A stretch of 64,000 nt of DNA. Origin: an uncultured Bacteroidia bacterium (GTDB lineage Bacteria; Bacteroidota; Bacteroidia; Bacteroidales; ML635J-15). Both the position numbers and the translations under genes were made by a program. The first letter of the stretch is position 1; each line of letters starts with the position of its first letter. Under the pieces are notes generated by a model that searched no databases, was not told the origin of the DNA, and was given only the letters and a program-made list of their open reading frames with translations. Positions 25,998-34,009 of this stretch are shown here, piece after piece. The stretch is taken from positions 1-64,000 of the forward strand of contig CACYQN010000003.1 of NCBI GenBank assembly GCA_902776565.1, given 5' to 3'.

Positions 25998-27422
25998 ATG
26001 GCAAACAAATATATAGACACAAGCATTCTCGACAAGGCAATGCACTTTGCAATTGATGCACACGCCAATACAGAACGCAGAGGCAAGGGATTCCCCTACT
26101 CTATCCATCTGATGGAAGCGGTAGAAATTGCTTCAACAATAACATCCGACCAGGAAATACTTGCCGCAGCTGCATTGCACGATACAATTGAAGACACCGA
26201 TGTCACATTGGAGCAGTTGCGCAAGGAATTTGGCGACAGGGTTGCCACTTTGGTGGAAGCTGAAAGCGACAAGTTTGTAAAAGGTTTCTCGGAGCGCGAC
26301 AGTTGGATTGACCGCAAAAAGGCAGCCTTGGAAAGACTCGCCGATGCTCCTTACGATGCCAAAATTGTGGCTATGGGCGACAAACTCTCGAATATGCGCG
26401 CCATCGCCCGCGACTACGAGCGTATTGGCGACGAACTTTGGGAAATTTTCCACGCACCAAACGGCAAATCCGACCACGAATGGCGCTACCGCGAACTGGC
26501 TGTGGCTTTGTTCGACCTTGCTGGAACACCTGCGTACCGCGAATTTATTACTTTGCTCGAAAAGACTTTCGGTCAGAAGGATTTCGGTGAGCCTGTAAAA
26601 ATTGACCTTGCAGAATATGAACGTAGCGGAGAAGGCTTCAATGCCGAAAGTTACAACCATAAGGGCGGACGCACAATGATAAAGCTGTACTCCGAATCGG
26701 TGTCTCCCGAAATGCCGTTGCGCGAACTTCGCACCGCAATGAATGTTTTCCGAATGGGACTTCTTACACCTATGCCAGGACGCTTTGTCACCGACGGCAA
26801 GAGGTACGGTTGCGAGTTCGGTCGCATTGTCGATAAAAAATCGTTCGCAAGGGCAATATCCGAGAATCCCGACAGTATGAAAAGGTATGCAACCGAATTT
26901 GCCCGTATGTGCAAGCAGTTGCATTCCACGGTTTGCAATCCCGCAGTTTTCCCGTCGGCAGCAGACGAAGCTTGCAAGACTGTCGAAAATGCAACTATTT
27001 TTACCACCGACGAGAAGAAAAAGGTTCTCGACTTTGTGAAAAGCGTACCGCCGGCAACCACTTGTCTCCATGGCGACCTGCACATCGGCAATATTCTAGA
27101 TTCAAGCTTTGGCAACCTGTGGATAGACCTTGCCGACTTTAGCTACGGCAATCCGCTATTTGACTTTGGAATGATGTACATTGTTTGCAGGTGCAATCCC
27201 GACGACCTGACAAAGAAACTATATCATATCAACAATGAGGCAATGATTAGGTTCTGGAAGTTATTTGCCTGCGAATATTTTGACGCCGACACTCCCGAAA
27301 AACTTGCCGAAGTTGAAAATAAACTTCGCCCGTTTGCAGCTTTGAAGATTCTGCATTTCGGAATTAAAGGTTACGACGATTTCATAAGGGAGAGCCTGCT
27401 GGGATGTGCTTCGCACGTTTGA
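25998..27422 (+). CDS. Fusion of MESH1-like alarmone hydrolase and APH-type kinase
   Basis: 474 aa. Residues about 10-190 are an HD-type (p)ppGpp hydrolase: 'HFAIDAH', 'RRGKGFPYSIH', 'AALHDTIEDT' (59-67, HD metal pair plus ED) and 'GDKLSNMRAI', i.e. the Mn-binding set of MESH1/SpoT. Residues about 210-474 are a choline/aminoglycoside phosphotransferase-like kinase with catalytic 'CLHGDLHIGN' (H358-G-D360) and 'WIDLADFSYGNPLFDFG', resembling the TIGR02172 family. Both halves look catalytically complete, with no frameshift at the junction. It is separated by 7 nt from the synthetase-domain gene. The synthetase/hydrolase pairing is well supported; the kinase target is unknown. Confidence 0.82.
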   Translation: MANKYIDTSILDKAMHFAIDAHANTERRGKGFPYSIHLMEAVEIASTITSDQEILAAAALHDTIEDTDVTLEQLRKEFGDRVATLVEAESDKFVKGFSERDSWIDRKKAALERLADAPYDAKIVAMGDKLSNMRAIARDYERIGDELWEIFHAPNGKSDHEWRYRELAVALFDLAGTPAYREFITLLEKTFGQKDFGEPVKIDLAEYERSGEGFNAESYNHKGGRTMIKLYSESVSPEMPLRELRTAMNVFRMGLLTPMPGRFVTDGKRYGCEFGRIVDKKSFARAISENPDSMKRYATEFARMCKQLHSTVCNPAVFPSAADEACKTVENATIFTTDEKKKVLDFVKSVPPATTCLHGDLHIGNILDSSFGNLWIDLADFSYGNPLFDFGMMYIVCRCNPDDLTKKLYHINNEAMIRFWKLFACEYFDADTPEKLAEVENKLRPFAALKILHFGIKGYDDFIRESLLGCASHV

Positions 27423-27676
27423 ATGGCTGACGCCGTTTCTGGGGCTACGCCCGTTTCTAATTGTTTAACTTCGTTGAGGGCTTCGCCGTTCTAAGTTTCT
27501 ATGGCTGGCGGTTGCTGAACCGTCGCACTGAGTGAAATCGAAGTGTTGTCGAAGTACGCCGTTCTATGGTCCTTGCTTCGCTGTTTAAATTATCAAATCC
27601 ATCAAATAATTCAAATTTCTTTCCTTCATACCAAATAATAAATTTAAATTTGTAGCCACATTTTTTAATTTCGGGT
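27423..27676. other. Intergenic region with degenerate repeats and promoter
   Basis: 254 nt. Contains imperfect copies of GCCGTTCTA-like words (near 27430, 27487, 27559) that look like decayed repeat sequence, then an AT-rich promoter with the TAAATTTG box at 27646. No gene seen. Confidence 0.45.
27646..27653 (+). promoter_or_regulatory. -7 box (TAAATTTG) for the second TonB receptor operon
   Basis: Exact TAnnTTTG, 23 nt before ATG 27677; likely promoter for the receptor and both DUF5689 genes. Confidence 0.65.
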
Positions 27677-30190
27677 ATGAAGCGTAAATTTTTACCACTC
27701 ATTTTCGTTTGCTTGTCGGCAACGGCCTACGCCCAGACCGACACGACAAAGAACAACGATTATCTTGAAGAACAAGCGGTTCCAACAATAACACTTACCG
27801 AATCGGAGATTGAGGAGGGCTCGCAGGACAACGACATCTCAACCTTGCTGCAGTCGTCGCAGGATGTATATGTAAATTCCGCAGGCTACACTTTCGGACA
27901 GGCTCGTTTCCGTTTCCGCGGCTACGACAACCAGAACGCCGAAGTGCTGATGAACGGAATATATGTTAACGATGCCGAAAACGGCCGTCCCGTATATAGC
28001 AACTGGGGCGGGCTAAACGATGTAATGCGCTTTAAGACAAATACTTCGGGCTTGCATTTCTCCGACTATTCGTTCGGAGGACTTGGCGGTGTAACCAATA
28101 TTTCTACCCGCGTGTCGGAGTTCCGTCAGGGTGGAAGCGTTTCGTACGCCAACTCAAACCGCTCGTACCGCCACAGGGCAATGGCAGCCTACAGCACAGG
28201 CCTTATGGCTAACGGATGGGCTTTCTCGGTGGCAGCATCAACCCGTCTGGCACAAAAATGCTACATTCCGGGCACATTCTACGAAGGCTACGCCTACTTC
28301 TTCGGTGCCGAAAAGAAATTCAACGACCACCACAGCCTCGGACTTACCGTTTTCGGTTCGCCGTCGCGTAGCGGAAGGTCGGGCGCAGCAACTGCCGAAA
28401 CCTACGAACTTCTTGGCACAAACTACTACAATCCCAACTGGGGATACCAGAATGGCAAGGTCCGCAACGCCAAGGTCGGCTACTACCACCAGCCGCGCAT
28501 AATCCTTTCGCACTACTGGGACATCGACAACACTATGAAACTGCAGACCTCGGCATCGTATATGTTCGGTCGCGGCGGAACAACAGCCCTCAACTGGTAC
28601 GACGCTCCCGACCCGCGTCCCGACTACTACCGCAACTTCCCGTCGTACTACGATGACGACGAAAATATGTTCGCCCAGCTTACCAACGAATGGCAGAACG
28701 ACGAGAACAAAGGTCTGCTCGACTGGGACCACTTCTATTTTGCAAATATGAAAAACCTATATACGGTTACTAATGTGGGCGGAAATCCCAACGACTCCAT
28801 TACAGGCAACCGTGCAAAATACATCATCGAGGAACGCCGCAACGATGTAAGCCGTTTCGACTTCTCGTCGCGCTTGAGCAAGATTTTTACAGATGAGATA
28901 AAGATGGTCGCCGGCGTAAACTATATGATGAACCAGACACATTACTTCAAGGTAATCGACGACCTTCTGGGCGCCGACTGGTGGCTCGATGTTGACCAGT
29001 TTGCCGAACGCGACTTCAACGACGACAACTACATCCAGAGCGACCTCGACAATCCAAACCAAGTGAAGAAGGAAGGCGATTTGTTCGGCTACAACTACTT
29101 GGCAAACATTCACAAGGCCGACGGTTTCGCCGAAGCCGAGTTCAAGTATTCGAAGGTTGAATTCTTTACTGCTCTGAAACTTTCTTATACAGAATACTGG
29201 CGCGACGGAAAGATGCGTAACGGAAAATTCCCCGATGGCTCCTACGGTGCTTCGGACCACCAGCGTTTCTTCAACTACGCCTTGAAGGCTGGTGTAAACT
29301 ACAAGATTACAGGACGCAACTTCCTGCTTGCCAATGTGGCTTACCTCACCCGCGCACCTTATTTCCGCAATGCGTATGTTTCGCCACGCACACGCGACAA
29401 TGTTGTGCCAAACCTCAAGAGCGAGACAATCTTCTCGGGCGACCTCAGCTATTTCTACCGCTCGCCAAACTTCCAACTCAAGATTACGGGCTACTACACC
29501 GAATTCCGCAACGGAACCGAAGGCACAAGCTTCTACCACGACGAGCTTAACACTTTCGTCAACTATATGATGACTGGCGTAAACAAGGTTCACTACGGCG
29601 GAGAATTCGGAACCGAAGTGAAGATTTCACCGACTGTAACTGCAACTGCTGCATTGGGTTACGGAAGATATATGTACAACAGCCGTCCGTCGGTAACCAT
29701 TACGCAGGACAACAGTTCCGAAGTGCTTGCAACCGACCGCACCGTTTATATAAAGAACTACCACATCGGCGGAACTCCCGAATTAGCAACAACTATCGGT
29801 GTCAAGTATTCCGCTCCAAAATATTGGTACATAGGTGCTAACGCAAATTATTTCGGTGAAAACTATGTTACCATCAATCCAGAGAAGCACACCGTTGAGG
29901 CTCTCGACATTTTTGTTGTCGGCGACCCGCAGCTCGAAACTATTCTCGGTCAGGAAAAGTTGAAAGGCGGTTTCACACTCGACATCTACGGTGGAAAGTC
30001 GTGGAGAATACAGCACAAATACACTATCGGTTTCACTGCAAGTATCTCGAATGTAACTCACAACACCAAGATTGCAACCAGCGGATTCGAGCAGTACCGT
30101 TTCGACAAGACCAACATCGACAAGTTCCCCAACAAGTACTACTATATGTACGGAATTAATTACTTCGCAAACCTATATTTCAGATTCTAA
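27677..30190 (+). CDS. TonB-dependent outer-membrane receptor
   Basis: 837 aa. Signal peptide about 1-20 (ends TAYAQ), a short linker, then a plug domain starting around 35 ('NDISTLLQSSQDVYVNSAGY', 'RFRFRGYDNQNAEVLMNGIY') directly followed by a large barrel ending 'FANLYFRF', with a C-terminal phenylalanine as expected for BAM-dependent barrels. Unlike the receptor at 182 it has no carboxypeptidase-regulatory extension. Two DUF5689 lipoproteins follow at 12- and 13-nt spacing, an arrangement common in Bacteroidetes; the imported substrate is unknown. Confidence 0.88.
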   Translation: MKRKFLPLIFVCLSATAYAQTDTTKNNDYLEEQAVPTITLTESEIEEGSQDNDISTLLQSSQDVYVNSAGYTFGQARFRFRGYDNQNAEVLMNGIYVNDAENGRPVYSNWGGLNDVMRFKTNTSGLHFSDYSFGGLGGVTNISTRVSEFRQGGSVSYANSNRSYRHRAMAAYSTGLMANGWAFSVAASTRLAQKCYIPGTFYEGYAYFFGAEKKFNDHHSLGLTVFGSPSRSGRSGAATAETYELLGTNYYNPNWGYQNGKVRNAKVGYYHQPRIILSHYWDIDNTMKLQTSASYMFGRGGTTALNWYDAPDPRPDYYRNFPSYYDDDENMFAQLTNEWQNDENKGLLDWDHFYFANMKNLYTVTNVGGNPNDSITGNRAKYIIEERRNDVSRFDFSSRLSKIFTDEIKMVAGVNYMMNQTHYFKVIDDLLGADWWLDVDQFAERDFNDDNYIQSDLDNPNQVKKEGDLFGYNYLANIHKADGFAEAEFKYSKVEFFTALKLSYTEYWRDGKMRNGKFPDGSYGASDHQRFFNYALKAGVNYKITGRNFLLANVAYLTRAPYFRNAYVSPRTRDNVVPNLKSETIFSGDLSYFYRSPNFQLKITGYYTEFRNGTEGTSFYHDELNTFVNYMMTGVNKVHYGGEFGTEVKISPTVTATAALGYGRYMYNSRPSVTITQDNSSEVLATDRTVYIKNYHIGGTPELATTIGVKYSAPKYWYIGANANYFGENYVTINPEKHTVEALDIFVVGDPQLETILGQEKLKGGFTLDIYGGKSWRIQHKYTIGFTASISNVTHNTKIATSGFEQYRFDKTNIDKFPNKYYYMYGINYFANLYFRF

Positions 30191-30202
30191 AACACTTGCA
30201 AG

Positions 30203-30994
30203 ATGAAAAAGATAATTTCCATAATAGTTCCGATGTTTTTTGCAGCCGTGGCACTTGTCTGCTCCTGCGAGAAACCCGATGTCCCAGCAATAACAGAGTT
30301 GGATAAGGACCATATACTTACGGTTTCCGACATTTACAAGATGTGGGCCGACAGTGGTGACTACTACCAGTTTAAAGACGACTATATGCTGTTTGGTACA
30401 ATCACTATGGACGACAGCCACGACAACATTTATAAGGAAGCCTACCTGCAGGATTCCACTGGCGGAATAAATATCTACAAGCTCAGCAAAGCAGGCATGG
30501 TAAAGGTTGGCGACCGCGTCCGCATGAATCTGAAAGGCAGTCAGGTAGTAAATTACAGCGGAAAGATGGAATTGAGTTTTGTCGATGTCGAGGATGCCAC
30601 TCTGCAGGTGATACTTCAGGAACCAAATGTACCGATTACACCCGAAGAAGTTACTATGGCTCAGGTTGTTGAAAATCCAGCATATTACGACTGCCGTCTT
30701 GTAAAACTCAACAATGTGCAGTTTGCGGCAAGCGACACCTCGATGACCTACGCTGTGGAACACGGTTCGGCAACACAGAACCGCAACATGACAAGCTGCG
30801 ACGGAAATACACTCGTCGCCCGCAACAGCGACTACGCCGACTTTGCTGGACAACCATTGCCAAAGGGCAGCGGAAGCGTCGTGGGAATTATGACACGATA
30901 CATTACAAATAGCAACACAGGAACAAAGACAACCTATCAGATAATTATCCGTTCGACCGATGAAGTGAACATGGAAAACGAAAGGTGCGACTAA
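30203..30994 (+). CDS. DUF5689 lipoprotein
   Basis: 263 aa. Lipoprotein signal with 'LVCSCEK' near residue 24, then a DUF5689 domain (about 35-255). Within it is an OB-fold-like stretch, 'DDYMLFGTITMDDSHDNIYKEAYLQDSTGGI' in position terms residues 62-92, of the sort seen in nucleic-acid-binding YhcR-type OB folds. It starts 12 nt after the TonB receptor and is paralogous to the N-terminal half of the next gene. Expected at the outer membrane, possibly the outer face as a receptor partner. Function unknown. Confidence 0.75.
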   Translation: MKKIISIIVPMFFAAVALVCSCEKPDVPAITELDKDHILTVSDIYKMWADSGDYYQFKDDYMLFGTITMDDSHDNIYKEAYLQDSTGGINIYKLSKAGMVKVGDRVRMNLKGSQVVNYSGKMELSFVDVEDATLQVILQEPNVPITPEEVTMAQVVENPAYYDCRLVKLNNVQFAASDTSMTYAVEHGSATQNRNMTSCDGNTLVARNSDYADFAGQPLPKGSGSVVGIMTRYITNSNTGTKTTYQIIIRSTDEVNMENERCD

Positions 30995-31007
30995 AAAACA
31001 AGAAGAT

Positions 31008-32237
31008 ATGAAAAGCATAATCAAGATATTGGCAATAGCAACGGCAATAGTGCTGGCATTTATGTTCAGCGGTTGCATACAGGGCAAGTACGACACTCCC
31101 GAAGTAAGCGAAGTGCCTGTTGGCGATACTGTTACAATCACCCGTCTGTGGGAAATCTACGACTCGCTTGTGGCTGCTGGCGGCGGAACATACAAGTTCA
31201 ACGAAGACCATTCAGTTTTCGGCTACATAACCATGTCCGACAAGATTGGCAACATCTACAAGTCGGCTTACCTGCAAGGCGGTGCCGACGACGACAAGGC
31301 CATAAACCTGCACCTGCTTTCGTCGGGTGGAGTGTACGAAGGCGACTATGTGCGCGTGAACCTCAAAGGCTTGGTTCTCAGCGACTACAGCGGTATGATA
31401 CAACTCGATTCCGTTCATGTTGACAACAACATAGTTAAGTTGGAAACAAGAAGATTCCTTGAACCGGAATTGGTTGATATGGAGAACATCGGCACTGGTT
31501 TATATGTCGGAAAGCTTGTCAAGTTCCGCAAGGTTCAGTTCCAGCAGCAGTATGTTGGACAAACCTACGCCGACAAGGAAGGACAGAAGACTGTGAATAC
31601 CTACATCGAGGACGAGCTTGGCAACACCATGATTGTCCGCACAAGCGGTTACGCCAACTTTGCAGGCGACACAATTCCCGCAGGAAGCGGTTCGCTTGTG
31701 GCCATTGTAAGCAGATACAACACTGAATATCAATTATTTATTCGCAACACCAATGAGGTACAGCTTACTGGTCGTCGCTTTGGTGATGTGGATGAATTAT
31801 TTGAAAACAACTTCGATGCATCACCAGCAGGTGAATTTGCCGATGCGGGATGGCAGAACAATGCCGTACAAGGCTCTGCAAAGTGGATGTGTCAGGCTGC
31901 TACCGATGGCAACATACTTAGCATCAGCGGAAACAATGGCGAGCAGAACGAAACTTGGCTTATAACTCCCGAAATTGCACTTCAGGCAAATTCGTATCTC
32001 AGTTTCAAGACCAGAATGCTGACCGCAGGAAATACGCTTACGGCACTTATTTCAACCGACGGCACCAACTGGACACAACTTCCTGCCAACATTGCAGTAT
32101 CGACCGACTGGGCAATCTCCGGCGATGTTAGCCTTGCACAATATTCAGGCAACATCCGCATAGCCTTCAAGTTTGAAAGTCCTGCAGGAGTTGCTGGAAA
32201 ATATTTCCTAGATGATGTAAAGGTGTTTACGAAGTAA
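31008..32237 (+). CDS. DUF5689 lipoprotein with C-terminal choice-of-anchor-like domain
   Basis: 409 aa. Lipobox 'FMFSGC' (cysteine about 23), DUF5689 domain (about 30-255) with 'DSLVAAGGGTYKF' and 'YITMSDKIGNIYKSAYLQGG' like the preceding gene, then a C-terminal jelly-roll domain (about 262-409; 'NNFDASPAGEFADAGW', 'ETWLITPEI', 'FLDDVKVF') of the choice-of-anchor J/MAM-like type. Starts 13 nt after the upstream gene, so the third member of the receptor operon. Probably surface-exposed; the ligand is not known. Confidence 0.75.
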   Translation: MKSIIKILAIATAIVLAFMFSGCIQGKYDTPEVSEVPVGDTVTITRLWEIYDSLVAAGGGTYKFNEDHSVFGYITMSDKIGNIYKSAYLQGGADDDKAINLHLLSSGGVYEGDYVRVNLKGLVLSDYSGMIQLDSVHVDNNIVKLETRRFLEPELVDMENIGTGLYVGKLVKFRKVQFQQQYVGQTYADKEGQKTVNTYIEDELGNTMIVRTSGYANFAGDTIPAGSGSLVAIVSRYNTEYQLFIRNTNEVQLTGRRFGDVDELFENNFDASPAGEFADAGWQNNAVQGSAKWMCQAATDGNILSISGNNGEQNETWLITPEIALQANSYLSFKTRMLTAGNTLTALISTDGTNWTQLPANIAVSTDWAISGDVSLAQYSGNIRIAFKFESPAGVAGKYFLDDVKVFTK

Positions 32238-32284
32238 AAAAAAGTAACTATATACAAGTTGACTAAAAATTATGTCACTCTTCT

Positions 32285-32597
32285 GTCATTGCTTGTTTCA
32301 CTGCGCGAGCTAAAGGTTCCGCAAGTTAGAATGCTTTAACAGCCAAAGGCAGAGGAAACTTGTTTACTATGCTGAGGCGCAAAAGCATCTGCTAAGCAAA
32401 CAATAACGCGATACGCTATGCGGAACGCACAGCCTCGTGAAGCAGAGCGAACAATCTCATATAGAAACGTTTCTATGGGAGATTACTCACTCCGTTTCGT
32501 GAAGGAGTTCCGTATAGACAGGCTCACAAGCAACGTTCCTTATGCTGTTCGCTTTGTCTTACGGACCCTTTAGTGCACGAAGCTTGCGAGTAATGAC
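32285..32597. repeat. Imperfect inverted-repeat element related to that at 21560
   Basis: The left end (GTCATTGCTTG... CTAAAGGTTCCGCAAG) and the complement of the right end (GTCATTACTCG... CTAAAGGGTCCGTAAG) align over about 40 nt with roughly one mismatch in four. CAATAACGCGATACG (32401-32415) is the inverse of 21686-21700, and the CCGCAAG end recurs too, so both belong to one degenerate family. Confidence 0.55.
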
Positions 32598-32630
32598 TAA
32601 GAGTATTCGTCAACATGTATATAGAATCCC

Positions 32631-32655
32631 AAAAAAATGGGGGCTGAGAGCCCCC
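32631..32655 (-). terminator. Rho-independent terminator for deoC
   Basis: 7-bp GC stem GGGGGCT / AGCCCCC (32639-32645 and 32649-32655) with a GAG loop. On the minus strand it is followed by T7, 13 nt beyond the deoC stop. Confidence 0.85.
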
Positions 32656-32668
32656 AAAACGTATTTTC

Positions 32669-33550
32669 TTAGAAATATTTTATCTCTTTCTTCTTTCCAT
32701 CAAACTTGCTGATGTCGGTAAGCAGTGCGTTAGCAAGGCGCGATGCTCCGAGACGGAAGAAGTCGTTGTTGAGCCATTCCTCGCCAAGAACATCCTTTAC
32801 GATTGTGTAGTAGAGCAATGCATCTTCGGTGGTTGAGATTCCGCCGGCTGGCTTCAGTCCTACCATTTCGCCAGTTTCCTTGTAGTAGTCGCGTATTGCG
32901 CAGCACATTACATATACTGCTTCGGGAGTTGCCGAAACTGCGGTCTTTCCTGTCGAGGTCTTGATGAAGTCGGCACCCGATTCCATTGCCAGTATGCTGG
33001 CGATGTAGATGTTGTCGGGAGTCTTGAGTTCTCCAGTTTCGAGGATAACCTTCAGCAAAGCGTCGCCGATTGCGTGGCGGATGGTGAGGATTTCGTCCGA
33101 AACTGTCTGGTAGTCCTCTTCGAGGAACTTGCCAACCGAAATTACGATGTCGATTTCGTCGGCACCTTTTTCCACTGCCATCTCACATTCTACGGTTTTC
33201 ACCGAAAGGAAGGTCTGTGAGGCCGGGAAGCAGGCACCAACTGCAGCAATGTCAACGTCTTCGAGTTCGAGGCAGTCGAGGACTGTCGGAACCAAAGCGG
33301 GATAAACACAGATTGCAGCCACGTTCTTGTAGTTGGGGAAGTGCTTGTTGAAGTCGTTTACCTTTTCGGTCATTTCGGCAATCTTGCTTTCGGTGTCGCT
33401 ACCGTTGAGGCTTGTAAGGTCAACGCAGTTAAGGAGTTGCATCAGAACTTCCTTGTTGTTGTTTTCCTGCATCTGCTTTTTGTACAATTTCACTTGTTTT
33501 TCGATTTCCTTTTCGCTCGGTGCGCCAGGATAATTTCTATCTTTCTTCAT
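32669..33550 (-). CDS. deoC: Deoxyribose-phosphate aldolase
   Basis: 293 aa from ATG 33550. Cleaves 2-deoxyribose-5-phosphate to glyceraldehyde-3-phosphate and acetaldehyde in deoxynucleoside catabolism. Typical blocks: 'AAICVYPALVP', 'KGADEIDIVISVG' (D of the proton relay), 'LKVILETGEL' (first lysine) and 'FIKTSTGKTAVSATPEAV' (Schiff-base lysine in KTSTG), then 'GLKPAGGIST'. An extension of about 50 residues at the N-terminus precedes the barrel, as in other Bacteroidetes homologues. The start is 1 nt downstream of the MazG-like stop, so the two form an operon. Confidence 0.92.
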   Translation of the reverse strand: MKKDRNYPGAPSEKEIEKQVKLYKKQMQENNNKEVLMQLLNCVDLTSLNGSDTESKIAEMTEKVNDFNKHFPNYKNVAAICVYPALVPTVLDCLELEDVDIAAVGACFPASQTFLSVKTVECEMAVEKGADEIDIVISVGKFLEEDYQTVSDEILTIRHAIGDALLKVILETGELKTPDNIYIASILAMESGADFIKTSTGKTAVSATPEAVYVMCCAIRDYYKETGEMVGLKPAGGISTTEDALLYYTIVKDVLGEEWLNNDFFRLGASRLANALLTDISKFDGKKKEIKYF

Positions 33551-33551
33551 A

Positions 33552-33875
33552 TTATTTAAGTTTTTGATTATCAATATGTCTTGTTTTATCTCTACTGGTT
33601 TTCTTCTCAAAATTTGCCTTCATTGCCGCCTCAAGGTCGATTCCCGTCTGGTTGGCTATGCAGGTAAGCACCCACAGCACGTCGGCAATTTCGTCCTCAA
33701 GATTAAGATTATCGGTAGGCTTTGCCGACTGCTCGCCGTACTTGCGTGCAATTACGCGTGCCATCTCACCGACTTCCTCGGTCAGCACAATCATGTTGGT
33801 CTTCACATCGAAGTAGCGTACTCCATAGGTGCGAATCCAGTCGTCAACAGTATGTTGGAGTTCTGTTAGGGTCAT
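33552..33875 (-). CDS. MazG-like nucleotide pyrophosphohydrolase
   Basis: 107 aa. 'LTEEVGEMARVIARKYGE' (ExxE) and 'LEDEIADVLWVLTCIAN' (ExxD) are the two metal-binding helices of the all-alpha NTP pyrophosphatase (MazG/dUTPase-like) superfamily. The enzyme should hydrolyse a (deoxy)nucleoside triphosphate to monophosphate and pyrophosphate; the preferred base is unknown. It immediately precedes deoC (1-nt gap), pointing to nucleotide-pool cleaning and salvage. Confidence 0.85.
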   Translation of the reverse strand: MTLTELQHTVDDWIRTYGVRYFDVKTNMIVLTEEVGEMARVIARKYGEQSAKPTDNLNLEDEIADVLWVLTCIANQTGIDLEAAMKANFEKKTSRDKTRHIDNQKLK

Positions 33876-33944
33876 TTCTTTTGACTAAATTTATTTAACT
33901 CAATTTTTTATAATTCATTTATATTCAATATATTAAATGGTGTT

Positions 33945-33976
33945 TTCGACTAAACTTCGACTAAATCTCGACTAAA
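33945..33976. repeat. Three 11-nt direct repeats (TTCGACTAAAN)
   Basis: TTCGACTAAAC, TTCGACTAAAT and CTCGACTAAAA in tandem, upstream of the MazG-like/deoC operon and downstream of the AlbA-domain gene. Period equals about one helical turn, so a regulator-binding site is possible. Confidence 0.5.
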
Positions 33977-34009
33977 ATCCAGTTTCTGTAAGATTATTTA
34001 GCAAAACAA

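Larger units (their letters stand above)
32238..32668. other. Intergenic region with repeat element and deoC terminator
   Basis: 431 nt between convergent operons. About 310 nt is an imperfect inverted-repeat element (32285-32597), followed by the deoC terminator. No gene seen. Confidence 0.6.
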
